The notes below the pieces were generated by a model. The model made no database searches. It had not been told where the DNA came from and worked only from the letters and a program-made list of their open reading frames with translations. Below, piece by piece: positions 55,810-64,000 of a stretch of DNA of 64,000 nt. Within the stretch, counting starts at the first letter, position 1. Every line of letters begins with the position of its first letter. The DNA is from Cladochytrium replicatum (Eukaryota > Chytridiomycota > Chytridiomycetes > Cladochytriales > Cladochytriaceae), in NCBI GenBank assembly GCA_025526935.1, contig JAHLKD010000059.1:278492-342491 (forward strand). The letters run 5' to 3'. The position numbers were made by a program, and so were the translations under genes.

Positions 55810-56235
55810 ATCGCCACAGGCTCTTTGAATTGTGCAAACAATTCAAATATACTGTCGTTTCGGCTTTTATAATTAACCTGTGGCTATAGATATATGGAAA
55901 TATCTAATATAAACATTATTCTCTTGAATAGAGAGATATAGATCCCAGTGATCGTTCACAATAACCATTGTGAGCAGAACATGAAGATTAGCTATAATCT
56001 TGTCTACAATGACATGTTCTCTATGAGAAATAAATAGGTAGTACCTTGCATTAATATCATACGAGATGTACTTGAGTATGATATAACTGTCAGCAGCAAA
56101 CTGATTAGCATCACATTCTTTCTCAAACGCGTGATCACTCGCAGAACTCTACTAGATTCCAATGAGTAAAGGAGGATGTCTTCATGACCAATAGTTAGAA
56201 ATGCCAGTTCTTTCATGTAATGTATGATTACGCAT
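55810..56235 (-). mobile_element. Probable LTR remnant of the second Copia family
   Basis: CGCCACAGGCTCTTTGAA and ATACTGTCGTTTCGGCTTTT parallel the LTR segment CGCCACAGGCTCCTTAAATA / GTACTGTCGTTTTGGCTTTT, but the rest is diverged. It abuts the gag fragment directly, so leader and gag start were deleted. Confidence 0.5.
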
Positions 56236-56339
56236 GAACTTGTCCCAGACGTCTCTGGTAAGGCTATTTCCCCTCAGTGTTGGTAGCGGATGAAGACTGG
56301 AGTAGCTAGTTCCATATATGTGCATGCATCAACATTCAA

Positions 56340-56608
56340 TCCGCTCCGTTTATGGTTTATGGCAAGACAATCAATCCACCGAATCTATCGCAAACAATCT
56401 GTTCAACAACAAACGGACTAAACACATGGACGTTCGCGAGAGATTTGTGAATCTCCAAGTTGAACAGAAACATCAGGAGTTACACCATATGGATACTTCT
56501 GATATGATCGCGGACATCTTAACTAAACCTCTTGGAAGCAAATTATACCTTAAACACAGGGGCTCGTTGGGGCTAGTCAGTCAGTCTTCACTTAATATAC
56601 TATCTTGA
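56340..56608 (+). pseudogene. Copia pol C-terminal fragment (plus orientation)
   Basis: Encodes the last 88 or so residues of the polyprotein (LWQDNQSTESIANNLFNNKR to SQSSLNILS), essentially identical to the intact copy on the minus strand. The rest of its coding region is absent. It leads via the polypurine tract into the LTR at 56737. Confidence 0.9.
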
Positions 56609-56727
56609 ACGACCGATTCGCGATGTCCATACAACTCACCTTTATTTTCAATGGAATATCAACTTCAGCATTTACAGAAAGATATGATCAGTTGAGTGAT
56701 ACTCTCGGTTGTACCTATCTAATGACT

Positions 56728-56735
56728 GAGGGGGT
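56728..56735 (+). other. Polypurine tract of Copia (GAGGGGGT)
   Basis: A purine run directly before the LTR start TGTTAAG at 56737. It is the expected plus-strand primer site for LTR retroelements; the equivalent lies at about 58359-58366 on minus. Confidence 0.6.
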
Positions 56736-56736
56736 A

Positions 56737-57300
56737 TGTTAAGTATTTCGATTGATGGACTTGGCCAATCCAGTCATTGATAGTACAAAACACAACACCT
56801 GATATACAGAAATGTCACTCTTCACCAAGCAACATTTCTAACTATTGAACTAAAGCATATAGATGATGATCTATTACGAGTTTGGATACCTCCAGTTATT
56901 TCTTCATGGGTTACATTTATTGCTGCCATAGGTATAGTAAACTGTCATTACTTTTCTATCATCCACTTGTAGAAGTGAAGCCCGGATCAGATCAGAGCAA
57001 AGGTTTACATATGATTAACACGTTCGTGGGAATCATGTGTGAAAACAATCCTGTTGAGGAGAGCTAGATCTCAGGCACAGCTTAGCATGATTATGCTTCG
57101 CTACGCCTGTGAGAAGAAGAGTCAAACCTTATCGCTGCGATCCAGATCTTCCGGAAGGAAAAGCCAAAACGACAGTACACTTATTTAAGGAGCCTGTGGC
57201 GATACACACAAGGAGCATTCTCTTGCGCTAGTACTTGTGACTCGCAATCTTCTTTATTCATCTCTCAGAAACATTAACCCGTGAATTAGCAACACACACA
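56737..57300 (+). repeat. Copia LTR, plus orientation
   Basis: 564 bp, TGTTAAG...ACACA, matching the minus-oriented LTRs at 57792-58357 and 63753-64000. Followed by leader ACCTGAGGATCCAGACCAC. Confidence 0.85.
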
Positions 57301-57328
57301 ACCTGAGGATCCAGACCACAGCTTTGTT

Positions 57329-57359
57329 CAACACGGTGACCGGGCAGGTGCCCGTGTTG
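57329..57359. other. Palindromic junction between two head-to-head Copia arms
   Basis: Between plus-oriented leader and minus-oriented gag lies CAACACG ... CGTGTTG (57329-57335 and 57353-57359), a 7-bp inverted repeat around a 17-nt spacer. It is the centre of a roughly 1-kb-arm inverted duplication (pol end, LTR, leader on each side). Confidence 0.7.
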
Positions 57360-57725
57360 TGCACGGTAATCTTGCATCTCAGCACGATATTGCGTACGTA
57401 AGTGACTGTTGTGTGTGACGATCGCCAAATGTTCACGTAGTTCTGCTTCCCATTGTGCTCGTGCTTCGTTAGCAGCTCCGCCAGCAGCTCCGGCGATGAC
57501 TATCGGACGCTGTGGGCGATTTCCTTCCGCCTCGTAATTCGGATTATCAGGAAGAGCCATTGGTTCTTGGAGAAGCATAGTGCCAGCGCCGCCACGTAAG
57601 TTTGCGTAAGTCTGCACTTGTTCCATGTACAGATCGAAATCCTGCAGCGTTTTACCGGTGAATGGCTTCGGCCGCGAAGATGTGGCGTCATTCGATCCTG
57701 AACCCATCTTGTCGTTGTTGTCCAA
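57356..57725 (-). pseudogene. Copia gag 5' fragment
   Basis: Identical or nearly so to the first 120 or so residues of the intact element (MDNNDKMGSGSNDATSS to MQDYRAQ), then cut by the palindromic junction. With the LTR at 57792-58357 it makes a tandem LTR-internal arrangement with the full-length copy. Confidence 0.92.
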
Positions 57726-57791
57726 AGAAATGTGTTAAGCAACGATTCGTAACTATTGTGTTGAACAAAGCTGTGGTCTGGATCCTCAGGT

Positions 57792-58357
57792 TGTGTGTGT
57801 TGCTAATTCACGGGTTAATGTTTCTGAGAGATGAATAAAGAAGATTGCGAGTCACAAGTACTAGCGCAAGAGAATGCTCCTTGTGTGTATCGCCACAGGC
57901 TCCTTAAATAAGTGTACTGTCGTTTTGGCTTTTCCTTCCGGAAGATCTGGATCGAAGCGATAAGGTTTGACTCTTCTTCTCACAGGCGTAGCGAAGCATA
58001 ATCATGCTAAGCTGTGCGTGAGATCTAGCTCTCCTCAACAGGATTGTTCTCACACATGATTCCCACGAACGCGTTAATCATATGTAAACCTTTGCTGTGA
58101 TCTGATCCGGGCTTCACTTCTACAAGTGGATGATAGAAAAGTAATGACAGTTTACTATACCTATGGCTGCAATAAATATAACCCATGAAGAAATAACCGG
58201 AGGTATCCAAACTCGTAATAGATCATCATCTATATGCTTTAGTTCAATAGTTAGAAATGTTGCTCAGTGAAGAGTGACATTTCTGTATATCGGGCGTTTG
58301 TGTTTTTGTACTATCAATGACTGGATTGGCCAAGTCCATCAATCGAAATACTTAACA
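57792..58357 (-). repeat. Copia LTR: 3' LTR of the full-length element
   Basis: 566 bp in minus orientation, starting TGTTAAG at 58357 and ending ACACA at 57792. In the 248 bp that can be compared with the 5' LTR only about four differences are seen (e.g. GTTTCTGAG/GTTTCTAAG, one T indel, GGATCG/GGATTG), so the insertion is fairly recent. Confidence 0.88.
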
Positions 58358-58484
58358 CACCCCCTCAGTCATTAGATAGGTACAACCGAGAGTATCACTC
58401 AACCGATCATAACTTTCTGTAAATGCTGAAGTTGATATTCTATTGAAATAAAGGTGAGTTGTATGGACATCGCCAGCCGGTCGT

Positions 58485-61400
58485 TCAAGATAGTATATTA
58501 AGTGAAGACTGACTGACTAGCCCCAACGAGCCCCTGTGTTTAAGGTATAATTTACTTCCAAGAGGTTTAGTTAAGATGTCCGCGATCATATCAGAAGTAT
58601 CCATATGGTGTAACTCCTGATGTTTCTGTTCAACTTGGAGATTCACAAATCTCTCGCGAACGTCCATGTGTTTGGTCCGTTTGTTGTTGAACAGATTGTT
58701 TGCGATAGACTCGGTGGATTGATTGTCTTGCCATAAACGGAGCGGATTGAACGACGTAATTCCAATACCCGTCATAAGATTTTTCATCCACTTCATCTCA
58801 CGCGATAGTTCGTTCAGCGCATACAGTTCGGCTTCCGACGACGAGGCTGCAATAGTCTGTTGTCGAATCGACTGCCAACTGATTGCCGCATTAGCGAACA
58901 TTACCACGTAACCGGTTCGTGAGTATCTATCTGCATCGCCCGCCCAGTCTGCATCGGCATAACCTTGTGGGTTGTTAGCCGAATCAAACATGTAGAGACC
59001 GTCGGGTCTTAGCATCGGAGACGTGATACCAGTCCGTGTATAGTGTAAACCGTAATCCCAAGTACCGAGTAAATATCGTTGTAATCGATAGAGAGCCTTT
59101 GATTCTGACTGTCGAGGATCAATCTGATGTTGTGCCAAAATATTGACTGCGTATGAAATATCCGGTCGTGTCTTAGTCGCCACGTACGATATCTTCATTA
59201 ACATTGATCGAAATTGTGTTGCCTCGGCATCGGACAGTGTTGGTGTGGTCTCATCAAAGATATATGATTTTGACATCGGTGTTTTGGTCGGTTTGATGTT
59301 GGTACCCCATAAATTCGCTTCTTCGAGAATCTTCTTTACGTACAATGCATTGCTAAGGAAATATCCTTCCGTTGTCTGCAATAACTCCATTTTCAGAATC
59401 CATTTCGCCTTCGAAGTACTGCCTACTGTGAACGAAGTTTCCAAATCGGTCTGAAACCGATGATATGCGTTTGGATCTGTGGAAAAATGTAGTATATCAT
59501 CGACATGAACGGTAGTGTGTTCGCGGGTATTATTTGTTGGATTGTATCGCCAGAAATGACAGATGTCTGCAATATTCCGCACGAAACCAACACTGAGATA
59601 TTGTTTCCAAAGAGTTTTGTACCATTCTCGAGCTGCCTGGTGTAGACCGTACAGACTTTTGATAAGTCTGCAGACGATGGGTCGATTCCGGAAATCTACT
59701 CGTCCGAAACCATGAGGGAGTTCGACGTAGTTCTCTTCTTCCAGTATTGCATTGAGATATGCACCCTTGATATCAAACTGGAATATGATCATGCCGACTA
59801 ATGCTGCTAATGCAATCAGAAAACGGATCGTGGACGTTTTCGTAACTGGAGAATAGGTTTCATCGAAATCCAATCCTTCAATCTGTGAAAATCCTCGTAC
59901 GACCCAACGTGCTTTGAATCGAGTAATATTGCCATGTTCGTCAAGCTTATATGTGAAAACCCATTTGCCCGATAATAAATTCCGTCCATCAGGTAAAAAC
60001 GTTTCGGCCCAAGTATTGTTGCCGACTAGTTGTGTAACTTCCTCCTTCATCGCCGCTAACCAGAATGGAGCCTCATCGGATCGTGATAAAGCCTCACGAA
60101 GAGTCTTTGGTGCAGTCCGTATATTTCCATTCGCAATTGGTTGTGTTGGATATGAGGAATCGGCCTTCAGGGTCCAATCGATATTAGGAACGGACCGGGT
60201 AAACAAGGAATTTTGTTTCCTTTTGGCGTTCGACAAATTTGCACTTGCTTGACGTTTTCGTTTTCTTGCTGCATATGCTTCGTCGACATCTTCTCCAATG
60301 AATTGAAGATCACTTTCGAGTTGTGCATCATATTCCTCTACAGGAGATACGGAAGACAAATTCGGAGATTCTTCAGTAATGGATTGTGGAGTCGATAAAT
60401 CAGCATTTGGATCATAATCAGCATCGTCTGGGTCATCATCGTCTAGTCCATGTAAATGTTCAACAACATGCATGTCACCGGCTTCTTCTAAGCGGTAATA
60501 TATGGGGTCGTCGTTTATATCCTCATCGATTTCTTCGTCTGCAACGGTAGAAATCGGGAAATTGTCTGAGACAAACTCAACAGTCGTCTCTTGCACCCCC
60601 TGATCCCCGGTTGGTATTTGATCAACATCGAAATATGTCCCGGCCTTCAGTGGATATTGTACCGTAAGATCGTCGAGTAACTGTCGGGTAGGATTATAAC
60701 CAACAAAAACTCCCTCGTGGAACGTAACATGGAAGTATTCGCCTATTGTGTTTGTCCGAAAATTGAGTGCTATGACGATCTTCAGGTCTTCACCCTTGTA
60801 TCCGAGAAACAGACCTAGTTCAGACTTGTCTCGGATTCTGCGCGCCAACCTTTGTTCGTGTGAGATCCACAAACTAACGAGTGTTCCAAAGGCGTGGATA
60901 GTTGCCAAATCTATCCGCTTGTCAAGGTAAGCACAGTACGGAATCGCATTCACAGCTGAATGGAAAGTAGCGTTCTTGACGACCGCAGCGTATAGGATGG
61001 AGAGTTGCACGAATTGAAGTGTTCGTGGTAGTCCAGCTTGTAGCAGCATCGCGTCCGACATATACTTGATCGATTGTATATTCCGCTCTGATAGACCATC
61101 GAGTTCCTTTACTGACGGAGGAGCTGGGTGGACGCGGATGCGAGGAATCTTGGTATTGCACCATTGGATCAACCGTTTAGTAATCAATTCTCCTGAATCG
61201 GAACGTAGTTCAGCAACGTGTAATGGGTGATTGCGATTTTCCACATCAGCGATATGTCGAATCATACTATCCACCGCATCACTCTTTCGATTCAGGAAGT
61301 AGATTGTGATGAAACGAGGTTGTTCGTCGACAATGATCTGCCAATATCTCTTCTTCTGTCCGTCGTAGATTAAACGTACGACATCGGAAAACAGACGGAA

Positions 61401-63686
61401 AAGTTTCCTCGGAGCTCGACTTATTGTAGAATAAATCGGCTTCTGCTTCAGCTTCGTGCGACTACAGACCAAACAATTCTGCATAATTGATTTGTTGACA
61501 AGATTGAATGCATCCGGTTCAACCTTGGGCATTTTGATGTTGAGCTTCTCTGCCGTTCGAAAGATCGTCCGTAAGTGGATGTGACCAAACTGCTGGTGTA
61601 ACTTTGCAAGTTCGTGTACTGTCACTGGCGATAAGTTGGTGCTCACTCCAACTGTATCTTGAGATGCTCGTTGACATTCATCATCGTTCGTTTGACGAAT
61701 GTTGTTGTCTGACATTACATCGAGACCCATCGCGTGAGAAGATCGTACACCGGACGTAAAGTCCATCGACTGATCGAGACCTTCTGCGGATACCGCTACT
61801 GCTTTAGCTCGTTGAGCAATCGCATGCCGCGGTTGGTGAGTTCCGACGGTACTAACATCAGCATAGAGATAGTACAAATCTCTTTCCCGTCGCCCAATAA
61901 TAACGTGTTCATCCGTATCACCATGCGTGAGGATAACCTTGTCTTTGGTGAAACTCACAATGTCCCCGGAGTCTCCAATGATACTACACACTGATGCAAG
62001 TGTGTCTTCGAGATCAGGAACATAAAGTGCGTTGTGTATTATCTTAATTCGCCCATTGGGTAAAACTACAGATACATCTCCAAAACCACAAACTGGAATT
62101 GTATGACTATCCGCTAGTTCCACCACGTCCTCGTCATTCGTATACGTCAGCGAACTAAAGGCATGACGATTAGGTGTCATCCAAACAGTTGCGCCTGTAT
62201 CAAGCAAACCCACACGATCCTTTGCTTGAACATGTACACGGACAACCTTCTGTGCCGAGTGTGCGTTCACTATCGAAAACATATTTCCGATGTATGTGTC
62301 AGCATCTTTATCAACAGAAGTAGGTTGGGTAAGGTCAAAGATTACCTTCTTGGTCAACACCGGTTTGGCGGTAGATTCGTCCTCCGACGAATCATCACCT
62401 GCATCGCCACGGCTGGCAATGAATGCACGAAAATCCGTGTCTAAACAAAGACTCTTTGCAGTGAGATAGCGTTTACACGCCGACTGCTTGTGTCCTCGTT
62501 TGCCACAGAAATTGCATGTGAGATCTGTCTTCTTTGCAGAAGAAGATGTGGACGACCTGGAGTCCTGCGACTGCCTGGTCCGAGTGGAACTGCTACTCCC
62601 ACCGCTACTGCCTGAGCCACTCGAGGCACCCTGCTTACGGCATTGAGCATTGGTGTGAGATGAGTTCGGATGCAAGGTACAAATATCCTCCGACTTCGCA
62701 ACCTTGGCTTTCGCTTTCGCCTTCGCTTTCTTCGCCTTTGCCTTCATGGCCTTCTTTGTCCCATTCGGCCCACCGGCATCCATGGTGACGTTGAGTTGGA
62801 CCAATTGGTTGAGGTCGGTCAAGATATTTGACACTGTTTCGAAGTAATGCGTTGGCTTTTGGTGGAATGGTCGCGGAGCATTCGGATTTGCAGCATCAAT
62901 TGGATCTTGTATTAACGCCGGTTCCCATTCGGCATACGCAGAAGTGATCATTTTTCCGAGAAAAGGTACGAGGGTCCGTAGTTCAATTGTCTGCATCGTG
63001 ATTTTTGCGACTAACCGGTTTAGTAGATCCTTGATTACGAGTTCGTCCGGTAAAGAGTTCAGTTTGAGTTCGAATAACTCAGTGAGGTCGGTCACAAACT
63101 GCTGAACGCTTTCTGCCGACTGACCGTTCGTACATTTCAGATCTACCAGCCGTTGCTCCCACATAGACGATTCGATCGGAGCTTGTCCGCCAGCACTGAA
63201 AATTCGGCGAAGTCCATCGACTTTGCCTTTTGCTGACGCATAAGCTCTGACTCGATTCATGTCGCGTTTTGGGAAACATTCGCATAGAATTCCAACTGCG
63301 ACGTTATTGTCCGCTTGTTGTGCACGGTAATCTTGCATCTCAGCACGATATTGCGTACGTAAGTGACTGTTGTGTGTGACGATCGCCAAATGTTCACGTA
63401 GTTCTGCTTCCCATTGTGCTCGTGCTTCGTTAGCAGCTCCGCCAGCAGCTCCGGCGATGACTATCGGACGCTGTGGGCGATTTCCTTCCGCCTCGTAATT
63501 CGGATTATCAGGAAGAGCCATTGGTTCTTGGAGAAGCATAGTGCCAGCGCCGCCACGTAAGTTTGCGTAAGTCTGCACTTGTTCCATGTACAGATCGAAA
63601 TCCTGCAGCGTTTTACCGGTGAATGGCTTCGGCCGCGAAGATGTGGCGTCATTCGATCCTGAACCCATCTTGTCGTTGTTGTCCAA
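58485..63686 (-). CDS. Full-length Ty1/Copia gag-pol polyprotein (1733 residues, intact)
   Basis: A single unbroken frame coding for every Copia protein in order. Gag begins MDNNDKMGSG; a Lys/Ala-rich stretch is followed by a zinc knuckle starting at C391 (CNFCGKRGHKQSAC). Protease: D496 in GLLDTGATVWM. Integrase: LAKLHQQFGHIHLRT and CLVCSRTK zinc ligands, core acids in IIVDEQPRFITIYF, ELRSDSGELIT and LDGLSERNIQS. Reverse transcriptase: VRGFSQIEGLDFDETYSPV, FQFDIKGAYLNAILEEENYV, and the catalytic VDD at about 1395-1397. RNase H: GYADADWAGDADRYSRTGY, SSSEAELYALNELSREMKW, RLWQDNQSTESIA, then DMIADILTKPLGSKLYLKH. Gag and pol are in one frame, as in classic Copia, so no frameshift is needed. With near-identical LTRs the element is a good candidate for an active copy. 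It is the parent type of the fragments at 10.2-12.3, 50.8-51.3 and 56.3-57.7 kb. Confidence 0.96.
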   Translation of the reverse strand: MDNNDKMGSGSNDATSSRPKPFTGKTLQDFDLYMEQVQTYANLRGGAGTMLLQEPMALPDNPNYEAEGNRPQRPIVIAGAAGGAANEARAQWEAELREHLAIVTHNSHLRTQYRAEMQDYRAQQADNNVAVGILCECFPKRDMNRVRAYASAKGKVDGLRRIFSAGGQAPIESSMWEQRLVDLKCTNGQSAESVQQFVTDLTELFELKLNSLPDELVIKDLLNRLVAKITMQTIELRTLVPFLGKMITSAYAEWEPALIQDPIDAANPNAPRPFHQKPTHYFETVSNILTDLNQLVQLNVTMDAGGPNGTKKAMKAKAKKAKAKAKAKVAKSEDICTLHPNSSHTNAQCRKQGASSGSGSSGGSSSSTRTRQSQDSRSSTSSSAKKTDLTCNFCGKRGHKQSACKRYLTAKSLCLDTDFRAFIASRGDAGDDSSEDESTAKPVLTKKVIFDLTQPTSVDKDADTYIGNMFSIVNAHSAQKVVRVHVQAKDRVGLLDTGATVWMTPNRHAFSSLTYTNDEDVVELADSHTIPVCGFGDVSVVLPNGRIKIIHNALYVPDLEDTLASVCSIIGDSGDIVSFTKDKVILTHGDTDEHVIIGRRERDLYYLYADVSTVGTHQPRHAIAQRAKAVAVSAEGLDQSMDFTSGVRSSHAMGLDVMSDNNIRQTNDDECQRASQDTVGVSTNLSPVTVHELAKLHQQFGHIHLRTIFRTAEKLNIKMPKVEPDAFNLVNKSIMQNCLVCSRTKLKQKPIYSTISRAPRKLFRLFSDVVRLIYDGQKKRYWQIIVDEQPRFITIYFLNRKSDAVDSMIRHIADVENRNHPLHVAELRSDSGELITKRLIQWCNTKIPRIRVHPAPPSVKELDGLSERNIQSIKYMSDAMLLQAGLPRTLQFVQLSILYAAVVKNATFHSAVNAIPYCAYLDKRIDLATIHAFGTLVSLWISHEQRLARRIRDKSELGLFLGYKGEDLKIVIALNFRTNTIGEYFHVTFHEGVFVGYNPTRQLLDDLTVQYPLKAGTYFDVDQIPTGDQGVQETTVEFVSDNFPISTVADEEIDEDINDDPIYYRLEEAGDMHVVEHLHGLDDDDPDDADYDPNADLSTPQSITEESPNLSSVSPVEEYDAQLESDLQFIGEDVDEAYAARKRKRQASANLSNAKRKQNSLFTRSVPNIDWTLKADSSYPTQPIANGNIRTAPKTLREALSRSDEAPFWLAAMKEEVTQLVGNNTWAETFLPDGRNLLSGKWVFTYKLDEHGNITRFKARWVVRGFSQIEGLDFDETYSPVTKTSTIRFLIALAALVGMIIFQFDIKGAYLNAILEEENYVELPHGFGRVDFRNRPIVCRLIKSLYGLHQAAREWYKTLWKQYLSVGFVRNIADICHFWRYNPTNNTREHTTVHVDDILHFSTDPNAYHRFQTDLETSFTVGSTSKAKWILKMELLQTTEGYFLSNALYVKKILEEANLWGTNIKPTKTPMSKSYIFDETTPTLSDAEATQFRSMLMKISYVATKTRPDISYAVNILAQHQIDPRQSESKALYRLQRYLLGTWDYGLHYTRTGITSPMLRPDGLYMFDSANNPQGYADADWAGDADRYSRTGYVVMFANAAISWQSIRQQTIAASSSEAELYALNELSREMKWMKNLMTGIGITSFNPLRLWQDNQSTESIANNLFNNKRTKHMDVRERFVNLQVEQKHQELHHMDTSDMIADILTKPLGSKLYLKHRGSLGLVSQSSLNILS

Positions 63687-63752
63687 AGAAATGTGTTAAG
63701 CAACGATTCGTAACTATTGTGTTGAACAAAGCTGTGGTCTGGATCCTCAGGT

Positions 63753-64000
63753 TGTGTGTGTTGCTAATTCACGGGTTAATGTTTCTAAGAGATGAATAAA
63801 GAAGATTGCGAGTCACAAGTACTAGCGCAAGAGAATGCTCCTTGTGTGTATCGCCACAGGCTCCTTAAATAAGTGTACTGTCGTTTTGGCTTTCCTTCCG
63901 GAAGATCTGGATTGAAGCGATAAGGTTTGACTCTTCTTCTCACAGGCGTAGCGAAGCATAATCATGCTAAGCTGTGCGTGAGAATCTAGCTCTCCTCAAC
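63753..64000 (-). repeat. Copia 5' LTR of the full-length element (cut by the window edge)
   Basis: Minus orientation, ending TGTGTGTGTT on plus at 63753; the first 317 bp or so of the LTR lie beyond 64000. The leader 63687-63752 separates it from the gag start. Confidence 0.88.

Noticed and set aside
57301-57320. Copia primer-binding site
   Set aside because: The sequence after the LTR does not begin TGG and I could not match it confidently to a tRNA; half-tRNA priming is possible but unproven.

Overview
The window is nuclear DNA of an early-diverging fungus, most likely a zoosporic (chytrid-like) one. Conserved eukaryotic housekeeping genes are split by many short introns, mostly about 50-65 nt with GT..AG borders. 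One gene is a TmcB-type multi-membrane protein, a family I associate with zoosporic fungi and protists, and the mobile DNA is Copia, hAT and non-LTR type. The phylum is an inference; no rRNA or mitochondrial marker is present.

Layout. 1-8.6 kb: a LUC7 splicing-factor gene running off the left edge (with 7-, 13- and 20-nt exons), a C2H2 transcription factor, a decayed kynureninase pseudogene and ER glucosidase I (GH63). 8.6-13.4 kb: a nest of mobile-element debris (three copies of a dispersed repeat, a hAT left end split by a Copia fragment, a Ty3/gypsy scrap). 13.4-35.4 kb is gene-dense: EST1/SMG7-like protein, ALYREF mRNA-export factor, a biotin-pathway BioF enzyme, the TmcB-like gene (19.3-24.9 kb), a doubtful LRR gene, an unrecognised coiled-coil nuclear-type protein, a UTP15 pseudogene, an NDFIP/BSD2 trafficking adaptor and translation factor eEF1B-gamma. 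Several pairs are head-to-head with only 55-200 bp between start codons.

35.4-48 kb is the most interesting part. A composite hAT-type element of about 8.6 kb (36795-45439) has matching terminal sequences (13 of 15 bp) and a perfect 8-bp target-site duplication. It holds three copies of its GC-rich left end, long arrays of a roughly 97-bp hairpin-bearing repeat, an intact 811-residue hAT transposase, and a second, unrecognised gene (43460-45146) interrupted by a single +1 frame change. It lies between two inverted arms of nearly 600 bp that also enclose a LINE reverse-transcriptase relic. Spermidine synthase follows (48.0-49.3 kb).

49.3-64 kb is mostly Ty1/Copia: one damaged element (51.3-55.8 kb), a palindromic junction of a second family (56.3-58.4 kb), and a full-length intact copy of that family (58.5-63.7 kb) whose upstream LTR is cut by the window edge.

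The host genes do not form one pathway. They cover splicing and mRNA export (LUC7, ALYREF), mRNA decay (EST1/SMG7), translation (eEF1B-gamma), ER glycoprotein processing (glucosidase I), sorting (NDFIP) and small-molecule synthesis (BioF, spermidine synthase). Exon borders were worked out by eye from splice signals and family conservation and are predictions.
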